DNA from: Progne subis subis
Taxonomy: Eukaryota > Chordata > Aves > Passeriformes > Hirundinidae
Length of the DNA: 64,000 nucleotides
Direction: 5' to 3'
Assembly: GCA_022316685.1 (NCBI GenBank)
Contig: JAKJHU010000158.1
Location: forward strand, 1-64,000
How positions within the stretch are numbered: position 1 is the first letter of the stretch; each line of letters begins with the position of its first letter. This document shows, one piece after another, positions 35,401-44,439 of this stretch. The notes under the pieces were generated by a model that was given only the letters and a program-made list of their open reading frames with translations, did no database searches and was not told where the DNA came from. Both the position numbers and the translations under genes were made by a program.

Positions 35401-38400
35401 CAGGGATCACAGCACCCCTGGGAAACAGCCGGCAGAGCTGCCAGCGCTGCGGGGGTGTGGGGACAGCAGAGCTCTGCTGTGCCACCTCCAGTGCCCCTGG
35501 CAGAGCTGTCACACACTGCCCAGCCCTCCACAGGGGTGTGGGGACACCAAAACTCTGCTGTGCCTCCTCCAGTGCCCATGGCAGAGCTGTCACACACTGC
35601 CCAGCCCTCCACAGGGGTGTGGGGACACCAAAACTCTGCTGTGCCTCCTCCAGTGCCCCTGGCAGAGCTGTCACACACTGCCCAGCCCTCCACAGGGGTG
35701 TGGGGACACCAAAACTCTGCTGTGCCTCCTCCAGTGCCCATGGCAGAGCTGTCACACACTGCCCAGCCCTCCACAGGGGTGTGGGGACACCAAAACTCTG
35801 CTGTGCCTCCTCCAGTGCCCCTGGCAGAGCTGTCACACACTGCCCAGCCCTGCCAGGGGTGTGGGGACACCAAAACTCTGCTGTGCCTCCTCCAGTGCCC
35901 CTGGCAGAGCTGTCACACACTGCCCAGCCCTGCAGGGGTGTGGGGACACCAAAACTCTGCTGTGCCGCCTCCAGTGCCCCTGGCAGAGCTGTCACACACT
36001 GCCCAGCCCTCCACAGGGGTGTGGGGACACCAAAACTCTGCTGCCACCTCCCTCCAGCCCTTCCTGTCACCCTTTTGTCATGGCAGAGCAGCCACACGCT
36101 GCCCATCCCTCCACGGGATGCTGGGGACACCAAAACTCTGCTGTGCACCCTTTTGTCACTCCAGCCTTCCGAGCCTGCTCCAGCCCTCTCAGACACGCCA
36201 AGCCCTGACCACCAGACACTTTTGGACCCCAAACGGGCCAAGAACAAATCCCAAAGACGGCGCCGAAGCCCAGCCTGCCCTGCACAGCCGGATTTCAGCT
36301 TTCAAACCCTCCCCAGCAGTTTGTGGGGAGGCTCTGTGTGCGCAGGGATCGGCCCAGGGCGCCGCTCCCTCGGCAGAAACCCCCGGTGTTATCTCCCCGT
36401 TTCACCTGCACCAGCAGCTTCCTGACGCTTTGTTTATCCTCTGCCTCACCCGGCCCGTGCCAGCCGAGCTGAGGATGGCTCCAGACAGCCTGGCAGGGAG
36501 GGACAGCCCTGCAGCCCGGGCATTTCAGCCCTTGCAGCCCCCTCCGCCGCCCGGCGCAGCCTGGCGAGGGCAACAACCGCCGCCGGCAGGACGTGGGGTG
36601 GAAGTCGCGATTAATAATTCACCACTCGGCCCGTACTGAGCCCCGCTCGCCGCAGGCTCCCCAGGATCTGCCCCTGCGGGACTCGCAAGCACCCTGATAA
36701 GCCCGGATGGAGCGGGACTTTGCCCCTCTGCGGAATCTTTAGTGCCCTAATTCCTGCATTATTTATAAACAGCCTTCCACGGAGCCTTTGAAGCGCATCT
36801 GTCTTGCAGGAAATGCAGAGTAAACACAGCCGAGGTGGGGCACAGACTTCCCTGAGTGACTCCAACCCCATGACAGTAATTTGGTGTCGAGCGTTTGCCG
36901 GGCATCCACGTGTCTGCGGCTCGGGAGCGCTCCCGTTTCCTCTTCCCTCGCTCTCCCTGTCCTTGCAAGGAGGGATACAGCGATTCCTGAGCAGCCAGGG
37001 GAGTGTGATGCTGCTCTTTGGGCATTCCCCGGGCATCCAGGAATTATAAATGCAAATTAAAACCCATCAGGAATCCCTTGCTGCCAGGGCATGACCCCGG
37101 GTGTGACCCTCGGTGGCGCTGCCACCCCCCGGGGCACACCCCGAGGGCATCACCCACTGCCACAGCTAAACAGGGCCCAGAAGGAAGAGAAAAATGAGGA
37201 AAGAAACTCCCGGGACACGCCTGGGGCTGCTGTGAAAAGTGCGAGCTGTGAATCCAGCTCCTGCCATTGCCCTGGGCCCCAGGGACACGTCCCAGTGCCC
37301 CAGCCAGCCCTGAGCTCCTTCCGCTTTCCTTGCACCCTCTGGGTCACTCCCTGCCCTCGGGAGAGGTGGGAGCAGGAATTCTGCTCCATTCCCCGTTTCC
37401 AATAACCCGGCAGAGGTGGGAGCAGGAATTCTGCTCCATTCCCCGTTTCCAATAACCCGGCAGAGGTGGGAGCAGGAATTCTGCTCCATTCCCCGTTTCC
37501 AATAACCCGGCAGAGGTGGGAGCAGGAATTCTGCTCCATTCCCCGTTTCCAATAACCCGGCAGAGGTGGGAGCAGGAATTCTGCTCCATTCCCCGTTTTC
37601 CAATAACCCGGCAGAGGTGGGAGCAGGAATTCTGCTCCATTCCCCGTTTCCAATAACCCGGCAGAGGTGGGAGCAGGAATTCTGCTCCATTCCCTGTTTC
37701 CAATAACCCGGCAGAGGTGGGAGCAGGAATTCTGCTCCATTCCCCGTTTCCAATAACCCGGCAGAGGTGGGAGCAGGAATTCTGCTCCATTCCCCGTTTC
37801 CAATAACCCGGCAGAGGTGGGAGCTGTCCCCACGTGTCCCCGTGTGTCCCTGGTCCCATCCTGCCCTCCCCTGCGGCAGCCCTGGGCACTCTGGAGCAGG
37901 GGAAGTTGTAAATTCCGGAGAAAAGCAGAGTTCATCTCCCCGCAGCCTGTCCGGGGCTGTTCCCTGGGGCTGGCACATCCCAATGCCCCGGATCCCGGAT
38001 CCCGGCAGTGCCCACACACCCACCTGAGATGTGGAAAGCGTGCTCCTGCTGCCCGGGGCTCTGCCCAGCCGCCAGCTCACGCACCTCCAGCTCCTTCAGA
38101 GGCAGCAGCCCCTGGGGAGGAGAGCAGGGGTTATCTTGGGCTCTGCCACGCTGAGGAACCCCTTCAGACGCCACAGGCTGGCTGTTGAGGTTTTAAATGC
38201 CACAGGCTGGCTTTTGGGTTTTTTTCTTTTCTTTTTTTTTTTCTTTCTTTTCATTTTAAGAGAAAGCTCAGCAAAACAATGGTGGTTTAACAGGGGAAAG
38301 CCAGAGAACGGGACTGATCCCAAAGGGGAATGGAGCTGTCCAGACTCTGGATGCTCAGATTCCCACTCTGACAAAGCCCAGGGACGGGTGACGACTTTGT

Positions 38401-41400
38401 TCTCCCTCTTCTGGGCTCCCCAAACAACCTCCGCAGAAGATGCTAATGGCTCTAATGCCTCGGGGCACATTAATTCCTTGTTAATTCCTCCGCTATGAAT
38501 AAACTCAGGAGCTGTTTCCAAAGGAGTCAGGAGGGTTTGGGATGTTGTTTGTCTCCTGACACGGGAATTTCCAGTAGAAGGCTGCCTTGGGGGTGACTGG
38601 AGAGCTTTTACTCATGTTTTACATCACCCTCAAGTCAGCTAAAGGCCAATCAATCACTTCTAAGAGGAACTAATTTTACAGTCATCTCCCGAACGTGAAC
38701 GTGCTCGGTTTCAGTTCCTCCTGGTGTGGAGGAAGAGAACATCCCGGGCTGTTGTTTTACAGCTGTGGCTGTTTTGCTGCGGTGCAGAACACTTCACCCA
38801 TCGTTTGTAACTCCCCAGCACCGCCAGGTTAAAAGATCCACGAGCGGTTTGCCAGCAGAGCTCCCCGAGGCTCAGGTTTCTCTCCGCACCTTCTCCCACA
38901 GGATAATTAACGGTGGAAAAGCCCAGCCTGCAGATGAGAGCTCCCCCTCGGCCCAGGAGACCCCCACGGGCACAGAGGTGGCTCCAGGTCCCCTCCAGGT
39001 CACCTCTCGGCTGGCCCTGGGCAGCCCACAGGTGACTCTGAGCTGGTGTGGGACAGGCTTTGGGACAAATCGGCCTTCTGGAGTTTGGCATCCCCGGGAA
39101 GGGACTCGGGGACATCCCCCAGAGCGTGTGCCCCCAGAGCGTGTGCCCCCAGTGCCCCCAGCCCGGGGGGGCCCTACCTGGTAGGTGAGGCCGTTGGGAC
39201 CCGTGGACTGGAAGTACAGGTAGGACTGGAACAGCTCCAGGAAGCAGCTGTTGACCTCCTGCAGAAGGAACACGTTTGGAGTGATCCCAGGACACCTTTG
39301 GGGTGATCCCAGGACACCATTGGGATGATCCCAGGACCCCTTTGGGATGATCCCAGGACACCTTTGGGATGATCCCAGGACCCCTTTGGGATGATCCCAG
39401 GACCCCTTTGGAGTGATCCCAGGACACCTTTGGGGTGATCCCAGGACACCTTTGGGGTGATCCCAGGACTCCTTTGGGGTGATCCCAGGACCCCTTTGGG
39501 GTGATCCCAGGACTCCTTTGGGGTGATCCCAGGACACCTTTGGGATGATCCCAGGACCCCTTTGGCATGATCCCAGGACCCCTTTGGGGTGATCCCAGGA
39601 CTCCTTTGGCATGATCCCAGGACACCTTTGGGATGATCCCAGGACACCTCCCAGCCTCCCTCTGCATCCCAGGCAAGGAAAAGCTTCTCCCGGGGCCGCA
39701 CCCGTGCCCATGGAGGCAGCTCCCCGGTGCCCAGAGGGATGGCAGCAGGTGGGCACCGCGTGGCAGAGCTGCCCCAGAGCAGCCCAGGGAATTCTCCAGG
39801 AGCCCCATTTCCCAGGATTGCCCCTCCCTTCCCAAAGAGGTGCCTCAGGCTTACCTGGCAGTGCTGGAACTTAAACTTGACCTTGGAGTAATAAATCATT
39901 TTGCCCAAATTCCTGACGACCGTTTTCCTCCGGCCTTTCTTGAACAAGCTGGGGAACCTCTGGTCCAAGTTTTCCTTCTGGTCCTCCTGCTTCTGAATGA
40001 TCTGTACGGAGGAGACAGGGAGGAAAAGCAGATCAGGGCTGGTGGAAGGGACATTCCTGGAAGATCTCCGCAGCAGGGACCGCGGGCCCTGGGCAGGTGC
40101 CCAGGATGGGCTGTTTGTTGTTGGGTCTCCTTGCCAACGTGGGGCCGGGGCTCGGTTACTGCTGGGAGCCTGCGAGGAGATCCTCACCTAAAGCTGGAGC
40201 TCCTGGGCTGGAGAAGAGCGGGGGCAGAGGCACATCTCGCTTTTAGGGTGTCCCAGCTGCACAGATAACCCACCCCAGTGCGCCCTGAGCGTTCCTGCCA
40301 CGCGGGAGTGGAAAGGTTCCCCTGCTCCGACCGCTCCTGCGCTCCCCAGCTCTCCCAGCTCAGATCCCTGCTCAGGATTCCCTCGGTTTCTCTGGGCTCC
40401 AGGTGCCGGGTTTGGGGCAGAGCCCCACAAAAAGCAGCTGCCAGGCAGGTTTTTGTTCCTGCAAAACTGCAGGAGTCCAGCAAGCACTGCGGGAGAGCCA
40501 GGGCTGAGGAGAGCAGGCGGCACTCGGGGCTGGGAGCTTCCCTGATTTCCTGGTTATTCAGGAATTCTTCCTTCTGTGCAGGAGGTCTCACTGGGGCAGC
40601 TCGGCGCAGGAAAAAATGGGATTTGTGCCACAAATGCAGAGCAAAGAGCAGCTGGTGACGGGTAGAGCAATAACAGAACAGGGCTCGGATAAGGGCACCA
40701 GCAGCTCCTGGGAGTGGGGAGAGGTGAGGTGATAAAATCGTGGGCACGGAGATAAGGAACAGCAGCAGCCACTGCTGCTGCCTGGGGCGTGGCAGCCAAA
40801 TTTCCCAGGAACGAACCAGGCACTGAGAAGAAAAAGCAGTGCGGGAGCTGGGAATGCAGCGTTGGGAAAGAGTTTCCAAAGGGATCCTCCCGTGGGCAGG
40901 AGGGAGAGGGAGAGCTTCCACAGGCGCCCGTGTGGCAAGGAATACATGGAATATTTCCCTCTTCCAGACGAGGCTGGCAGCGAGACTGAGATGGATGGCA
41001 TGGCTGAGCAGCTCCCAGGCCGTGGAAAAACGGGATCACATCCCTGGAATCTGCTGCCCTTCCAGCCCCCAAACCGTGGGAACGCCTCAGCCAAAGCCGC
41101 AGGGTCCCGGCGCTCTCCCTCCCTCTGGAATTCCCCCGGCCTGGGCTGCACCCCCTCACCCCGGCCCATTCCCGTTATCCCGCTGCCCTCCAGGCGCTGC
41201 CCATCCCTGGAAAGCTGCTCCGCGGGGTTCGGGAGGCGCGGGCGCCCCGACATGTCCCGATCCTACAGGCAGAACGAGTTCCTCGCTAAGGGCTCAGCCC
41301 TGCAGCCCCCGAGCCCCGCCGTGAATCAGAGCTCTGGGGCTCCCGGCGCCGCTGCTCCCTGAGCAAAACCCCAAACCCTGGGCTCTCGGAGCACATCCTC

Positions 41401-44358
41401 CCCCCGGCTGTCACGGGGGTGCTGGGGGTGCAGGATGTCACCGTCCCTGTCCCAAGGCCTGTCGCGCTCAGGGTTTGGGCGATGCCATCTCCCGTGGGGT
41501 GGCACCGGTGTCCTGTGCTGCGCCCGGCCCTGCAGCTGCTGCAGCTTCCCAAAACCGTGGCAGGGGCACGAGGGGCACAGCCCAGCCCTCCTCCAGAACA
41601 CCGGGAGCCTGTGGCTGAGCCGGGAGTTTGGATCCCCCCTGCTCCAGGCGAGGGTAAGGGCTAAAATCCTGCTCCATCCTCCTTCCCTCCATCCCTGCGG
41701 AGACCCCGCGCTCCCTGGAGTGCCCAGCTGAGCGATGTCCCAGTGATCCTCGCCAGGATCCTTCTCCAGCATCCGCTCTCGCTGACAGCTCACCCTGGGA
41801 ATTATCCAGGATCCATCTGGGACCCGGTTTTTGCTGCCTGATCCCTTCGGATCTGGCTGGTTCCCACAGGGAGCCTCCTCCCCTGGAATTCCCTCTGCCT
41901 GGCACTGCGGCTGTGCCTCAGTTTCCCCTTCCCCACGTGACTGACGAACACCCAGCACAGCTCCCAAAATTCCACCCACGCCCCCGGCCCACCCAGCGGG
42001 ACCCTCGGGGGCTCCTGGCTCCCCTCTGCTCTCCCCGAGCAGCGCTGGGAACGGGGAACGCGGCCACGGGGCTGGGCCGTGCCCGGGGCAGCCCTGCCCT
42101 TCCTGATTCCCTTCCCAGGCTCCTGCTCCGTCTCACCCCGGCGTGGGAATGAATCACTGAATCCTCCCACCTGCCACAGCTCGCTTGGATTTTCCCGTCC
42201 CTCGCAGGCGACCCAGAAACGAAAGAACCGAGAGCAAAGGTGTCCCCGTGTCCCCATGTCCTCATGTCCTCGTGTCCCCATGTCCCAGTGTCCCCATGAC
42301 CCCTGCTGGGCTCAGCCAGGTCCCCTCCACGCCTGCATGGCAGGGAATTCAGGGAATTCAGCTCTGGGAAGGGCTCGTCCCTTCCTGGGATCTCTTTGGG
42401 ACGGAGCTGCTGCTGCCCCCAGACCCAAACCCAAACCCAAACCCAAGGCCCCTGCCAAGCGCCGTGCTCGGGGTGGCTGGGAATGAACTGGAGGGGCTGG
42501 AACTTGCCTGGGCCGGAATATACTGCAGGATTTTGTCCGTGCTCGTGTCCCTCTCCTGGCCTCCGTCTATCCCAAAAAAGCTGGGCAGCTTTTTCTTGCC
42601 GTTTTGTCTACGGAGGGAAGGGGGAACAAAAAAAAAAAAAAAAAGCACACATGGAAACACAGGCTGTGGAAAGAAGGAAGCCAGGACACCAAGCAAGCGA
42701 TTTGTCACGGGCTTTCGAGTCATCCCAGCCCGGCCAAAGGCTGACGAAGCCTGGGAGAACAGGGACGGGAATTTGCTGCCCTCGTTGGGGTTCCTGCGCT
42801 TTGTTCTGGCTCTTGGCTCAGCCAGACCATCAGCTGGGCTCATCTGTGCCCCCAGAGCAGCGCCGGGCCCCTGGCAGAACACAAAAACCAGCCCAGAGCC
42901 AGAGCGGGGCTGGATCCGCACGGATCCGGCAGAAATTCCCGGGGAGGGTTCACCTCTCCCTGTCCCTTTCCTCCCACTCCCAGTTTCTCCCCGCCTGCAC
43001 ACCGGTCCCAGGCGGCCACTGGTGCTGCTGGGAAGGGCTGGGACCTCTTTGCTGGGATTTCCCAGCAATCTTCCTCAGACTGCACAGAAAATCAGGATAA
43101 TCCCACGGGCTGGGAATCAGTGGGACAGGAGGAGCTCTGGGGCTTGGCTGCTCCACCACTGATGTGAGACCCGCAGGGCTCAAATTCCCCATGGGATCCC
43201 CACTCTTTTACCCCAAATTCCCTGAGGGATCCCCTCTCTTTTACCCCAAATTCCCTGAGGGATCCCCTCTCTTTTACCCCAAATTCCCTGAGGGATCCCC
43301 TCTCGTTTACCCCAAATTCCCCATGGGATCCCCTCTCTTTTAACTCCTCAGGCTCCTGCAGCGTTTTCCTGATTTCTGGCAGCACTGGACACAGAGGGGA
43401 CAGCTCGGAGTCTCCTTTTATCAGAAACCCCTCAGCCCGGCAGAGTTTAGGGTTTTTCTGGCACAGCCTGACCCTGAACCCAGCACAGCCGGGGCTGGCA
43501 GGTCCGTGAGGAATCACCTGCTCCCTCCGGAGCTCTTTTCCAGCTCTGGCTGTGCCGATGGGAGCGGTGGGAAAGCTGGGAAGCTGCAGGGCGTTCCCTG
43601 GAAGCTGTTTCGGGACAGCCACCCACCAGTGGCCAGCCCAGCGCCCCAACCCCAAAGGATTTCACGGGTGTTTTCTGCTCCTTGGGCTTTACAAACACAA
43701 ATCCTACAGGGATTTGGGGGTTTCTCCCTAAAGCCGGGGAGTGGGAATGTTGTTTTCTCCCGACAGCGCCAGAGCTCCGAATAAAACCCCTCGCAAGTGA
43801 AAACGGGGAATATCAGCTGCTCTGCACCATGTCCCGCCCGGGGGGAGCTTAATTACCCAAACAAAAATTAACCCAGCTTCTCCTAACTTCTCCCGAGGGC
43901 TGGCCTTCCCTGCCCGCTGGGAATTCCATCCCAGGCTCTTGGAGCGAGCTGATCGCGGGGTCTGGCAGCGCCCAGCAGGACAAAAAACCACCGGGAGATA
44001 GGAAATCCCACCGGGAAATAGGAAATCCCACCGGGAAATAGGAAATCCCACCGGGAGATAGGAAATCCCACCGAGAGATAGGAAACCCCACCGGGAAATA
44101 GGAAATCCCACCGAGAGATAGGAAACCCCACCGGGAAATAGGAAACGCCACCGGGAAATAGGAAACCACAGCGAGAGATAGGAAATCCCACCGGGAAATA
44201 GGAAATTCCCACCGGGAGAGATCCCGCAGTAACTCCGGCCCCGCTCCCGCATCCCGGGCCCGCGGGGTGCGCACTCACTCCTTCTTCAGCGAGGGTTTCC
44301 TTCGGAAGGAGCTCCTGAAGCCGCCGGCAGCCGGCGGGACACAGGCGATGTTCCCCAT
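26274..44358 (-). CDS. PLEKHN1: PLEKHN1, pleckstrin homology domain-containing family N member 1 (15 exons)
   Basis: Fifteen exons join in phase, without a frame break, into 637 codons (about 610 in human). Exons, 5' to 3': 44358-44279, 42607-42508, 40001-39855, 39258-39178, 38111-38024, 35376-35252, 34728-34594, 34136-34056, 31896-31827, 31483-31329, 30928-30734, 29894-29667, 28114-27929, 27205-27157, 26467-26274. The start MGNIACVPP fits N-myristoylation (Gly2) with a palmitoylatable Cys6. Two PH-type domains follow, at roughly residues 88-198 and 240-330; both end in W-L-Y-x-L ([24 protein letters not shown]). A Ser/Pro-rich tail ends in [13 protein letters not shown]. The family is described as binding phosphatidic acid and cardiolipin. 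All introns are GT-AG except intron 2, which is GC-AG. Confidence 0.95.
26590..27065 (+). repeat. 71-bp minisatellite in PLEKHN1 intron 14
   Basis: About 6.5 copies of a unit with CTTCCAGGACCCGTCCCTCC, TAACTCTGGGAT and CTCCTGTTAAACCATGTG. Successive copies start at 26660, 26734, 26806, 26877, 26948 and 27019; later copies are exactly 71 bp apart. Confidence 0.9.
27157..27205 (-). CDS. PLEKHN1: PLEKHN1 exon 14
   Basis: A 49-bp exon encoding [16 protein letters not shown] plus the first base of a Gly codon. The acceptor is CTCCCCAG and the donor GTGAGG. Its phases fit exons 13 and 15. Confidence 0.85.
27370..27905 (+). repeat. GAGTGTCCC-type minisatellite in PLEKHN1 intron 13
   Basis: Units of about 20-22 bp built on CCCGAGTGTCCCCTTACCCC fill most of this intron. 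The minus strand, which is transcribed, carries many GGGG runs. Confidence 0.9.
27929..28114 (-). CDS. PLEKHN1: PLEKHN1 exon 13
   Basis: Encodes residues 496-557, from [16 protein letters not shown] to [10 protein letters not shown]. The acceptor is TTTTTTGTTGCAG and the donor GAG|GTGAGG. Part of the low-complexity C-terminal tail. Confidence 0.9.
28428..28572 (+). repeat. GGTGGGTTTTGGGGTGAGCA minisatellite in PLEKHN1 intron 12
   Basis: About five degenerate units of some 22-31 bp, G- and T-rich on the plus strand. Confidence 0.8.
29455..29656 (+). repeat. CATCCTGATCCTA-type repeat in PLEKHN1 intron 12
   Basis: Repeats of CATCCATCCTGATCCTACAT grade into a (CCCCAT)n run. The array ends about 10 bp from the exon 12 donor. 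Confidence 0.85.
29667..29894 (-). CDS. PLEKHN1: PLEKHN1 exon 12
   Basis: Encodes residues 420-495 ([20 protein letters not shown] to AQLDTGR). It includes [12 protein letters not shown], which aligns with SPLYADPYTPP of the human protein. The acceptor is TCGTTGCAG and the donor AGG|GTGAGG. Confidence 0.92.
29968..30262 (+). repeat. ATCACCCCGACA 12-bp array in PLEKHN1 intron 11
   Basis: More than 20 short units (ATCACCCCGACA, ATCACCCTGACA, ACCACCCCATCA) occupy about 290 bp, with a GGGCTGGGAATGCACAT interruption repeated twice near the end. Confidence 0.9.
30474..30535 (+). repeat. GGGACT hexamer array in PLEKHN1 intron 11
   Basis: Ten nearly perfect GGGACT units. The plus strand has evenly spaced GGG runs. 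Confidence 0.95.
30734..30928 (-). CDS. PLEKHN1: PLEKHN1 exon 11
   Basis: Encodes residues 355-419 ([20 protein letters not shown] to [15 protein letters not shown]). GRGSLSS is shared with human PLEKHN1. The donor is CAC|GTAAGT. The acceptor GTGCAG abuts an 18-bp minisatellite. Confidence 0.93.
30932..31107 (+). repeat. 18-bp GGGACATCCTTGGGGACA array abutting PLEKHN1 exon 11
   Basis: Nearly ten units of 18 bp. In the transcript it lies immediately upstream of the exon 11 acceptor, so it occupies the branch-point and pyrimidine-tract interval. Confidence 0.95.
31225..31345 (-). repeat. PLEKHN1: 41-bp tandem copies of the PLEKHN1 exon 10 end and donor
   Basis: CCTCACCTGG (the reverse of CCAG|GTGAGG) recurs at 31241, 31282 and 31323, exactly 41 bp apart. 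The unit takes in the last bases of exon 10 and its donor. The copy in frame with the protein is the one at 31323 (exon end 31329); the other two would add 41 or 82 bases and shift frame. Confidence 0.9.
31329..31483 (-). CDS. PLEKHN1: PLEKHN1 exon 10 (end of second PH domain)
   Basis: Encodes residues 304-354: [20 protein letters not shown], then YCLKTAQ, and [16 protein letters not shown]. It matches the human INTIRVVCASYEDYGHWLLC block, the C-terminal helix of a PH fold. The acceptor is TTTTTTTCCAG. Confidence 0.96.
31827..31896 (-). CDS. PLEKHN1: PLEKHN1 exon 9
   Basis: Encodes [20 protein letters not shown] and LIE, part of the second PH domain. Acceptor TCTCCACAG, donor GTGGGC, phase 1 at the 3' end. 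Confidence 0.94.
31999..32370 (+). repeat. CTGCACATCCCAGTGAGATT repeat block A, PLEKHN1 intron 8
   Basis: About 12 units of roughly 28-34 bp: CTGCACATCCCAGTGAGATT then CCTGC with a variable filler (TGCCCC, ATC, CTC, TGCCTC). The same repeat returns as block B at 33325-33622. Confidence 0.93.
33325..33622 (+). repeat. CTGCACATCCCAGTGAGATT repeat block B, PLEKHN1 intron 8
   Basis: Nine or ten units of the block A repeat in the same orientation, separated from it by about 950 bp of unrelated sequence. It is preceded by a TGTCCCTGC run at 33290-33325. Confidence 0.93.
34056..34136 (-). CDS. PLEKHN1: PLEKHN1 exon 8
   Basis: Encodes [20 protein letters not shown] and PTGLCFK. It aligns with the human [17 protein letters not shown] segment. 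The splice sites are CTTCCCCAG and AAG|GTGAGA. Confidence 0.95.
34270..34425 (+). repeat. 41-bp triplicate in PLEKHN1 intron 7
   Basis: Three copies of CCTGTGCTGGGAGATGGCTT TGGGAAGAGCC-type sequence start at 34301, 34342 and 34383, and a partial copy precedes them. A CCAT/CCATGGATCC-rich run follows at 34433-34578. Confidence 0.9.
34594..34728 (-). CDS. PLEKHN1: PLEKHN1 exon 7
   Basis: Encodes residues 208-252, including [17 protein letters not shown] and [22 protein letters not shown] is identical in human. The donor is CAG|GTAGGA. Confidence 0.95.
35252..35376 (-). CDS. PLEKHN1: PLEKHN1 exon 6 (end of first PH domain)
   Basis: Encodes [20 protein letters not shown] and [16 protein letters not shown]. 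This matches the human LLVLCPSRAELDRWLYHLEK block, the C-terminal helix of the first PH fold. Confidence 0.96.
35455..36140 (+). repeat. 81-bp minisatellite in PLEKHN1 intron 5
   Basis: About eight units containing GGTGTGGGGACACCAAAACT, CTGCTGTGCCTCCTCCAGTG and GCAGAGCTGTCACACACTGC. Because 81 is divisible by three, each frame repeats the same 27 residues, giving long spurious frames on both strands. Confidence 0.95.
37358..37820 (+). repeat. 50-bp minisatellite in PLEKHN1 intron 5, nine near-identical copies
   Basis: The unit is GAGGTGGGAGCAGGAATTCT, GCTCCATTCCCCGTTTCCAA and TAACCCGGCA. AATAACCCGG recurs every 50 bp from 37400 to 37801. Only an extra T and one C-to-T change break identity. 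Each unit contains an imperfect GAGCAGGAATTCTGCTC palindrome. Confidence 0.95.
38024..38111 (-). CDS. PLEKHN1: PLEKHN1 exon 5
   Basis: Encodes [20 protein letters not shown] and QQEHAFHIS, plus the first base of a Gly codon. Human has GLLPLTELSV and REHAFQITG. The donor is TCAG|GTGGGT. Confidence 0.95.
38112..39177. other. PLEKHN1 intron 4, no other feature recognised
   Basis: About 1.1 kb of mixed sequence. Apart from a T-rich tract near 38217-38255 I see nothing structured. Confidence 0.6.
39178..39258 (-). CDS. PLEKHN1: PLEKHN1 exon 4
   Basis: Encodes [20 protein letters not shown] and PNGLTYQ, aligning with human YLELFPAHLYFQAHGSEGLTFQ in the first PH domain. The splice sites are TTCTGCAG and CAG|GTAGGG. 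Confidence 0.95.
39280..39655 (+). repeat. 22-bp minisatellite in PLEKHN1 intron 3
   Basis: About 17 units of CCTTTGGGATGATCCCAGGA CA, with GGATGA/GGGTGA and ACACC/ACCCC/ACTCC variants. The unit core GATCCCAGGA is preserved throughout. Confidence 0.95.
39855..40001 (-). CDS. PLEKHN1: PLEKHN1 exon 3
   Basis: Encodes residues 61-109: [40 protein letters not shown] and VKFKFQHCQ. Human reads LENQRENLEQPFLSVFKKGR and VRNLGKVVHYAKVQLRFQHS. This is the best-conserved block of the gene. Confidence 0.97.
42421..42446 (-). repeat. CCCAAA hexamer run in PLEKHN1 intron 2
   Basis: Four units of CCCAAA (GGGTTT in the transcript) lie about 60 bases after the GC donor of exon 2. Four GGG runs with 3-base loops fit a G-quadruplex in the RNA. 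Confidence 0.85.
42508..42607 (-). CDS. PLEKHN1: PLEKHN1 exon 2 (GC donor)
   Basis: Encodes residues 28-60: [20 protein letters not shown] and [13 protein letters not shown], matching human NKLFHYIPG. The donor is CCCAG|GCAAGT, a textbook GC-AG donor, and the next exon continues in phase 0. The acceptor is CTCCGTAG. Confidence 0.92.
43185..43348 (+). repeat. 33-bp minisatellite in PLEKHN1 intron 1
   Basis: Five units of CCCAAATTCCCTGAGGGATC CCCTCTCTTTTAC. Confidence 0.93.
43985..44218 (+). repeat. 18-bp minisatellite in PLEKHN1 intron 1
   Basis: About 13 units of GGAAATCCCACCGGGAAATA, 18 bp in period, with GAGATA/GAAATA and CCGGG/CCGAG variants. It ends some 60 bp from the exon 1 donor. Confidence 0.93.
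44279..44358 (-). CDS. PLEKHN1: PLEKHN1 exon 1 with start codon
   Basis: Encodes [20 protein letters not shown] and KPSLKK, with the donor GA|GTGAGT. Human begins MGNSHCVPQAPRRLRASFSR and KPSLK, so start and frame are secure. Confidence 0.97.
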
Positions 44359-44439
44359 GCCGGCAGCGCCCCGCGGAGCCCGCACCGCCCTGGGGCCGCT
44401 CGGGGGCCGCACTGGGATCGCTGTGGGGTCGCTGTGGGG

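Noticed and set aside
34472..36247. 591-codon minus-strand frame covering PLEKHN1 exons 6 and 7
   Set aside because: Only the parts 35252-35376 and 34594-34728 match the protein. The remainder is intron 5 and 6 sequence, including the 81-bp array.
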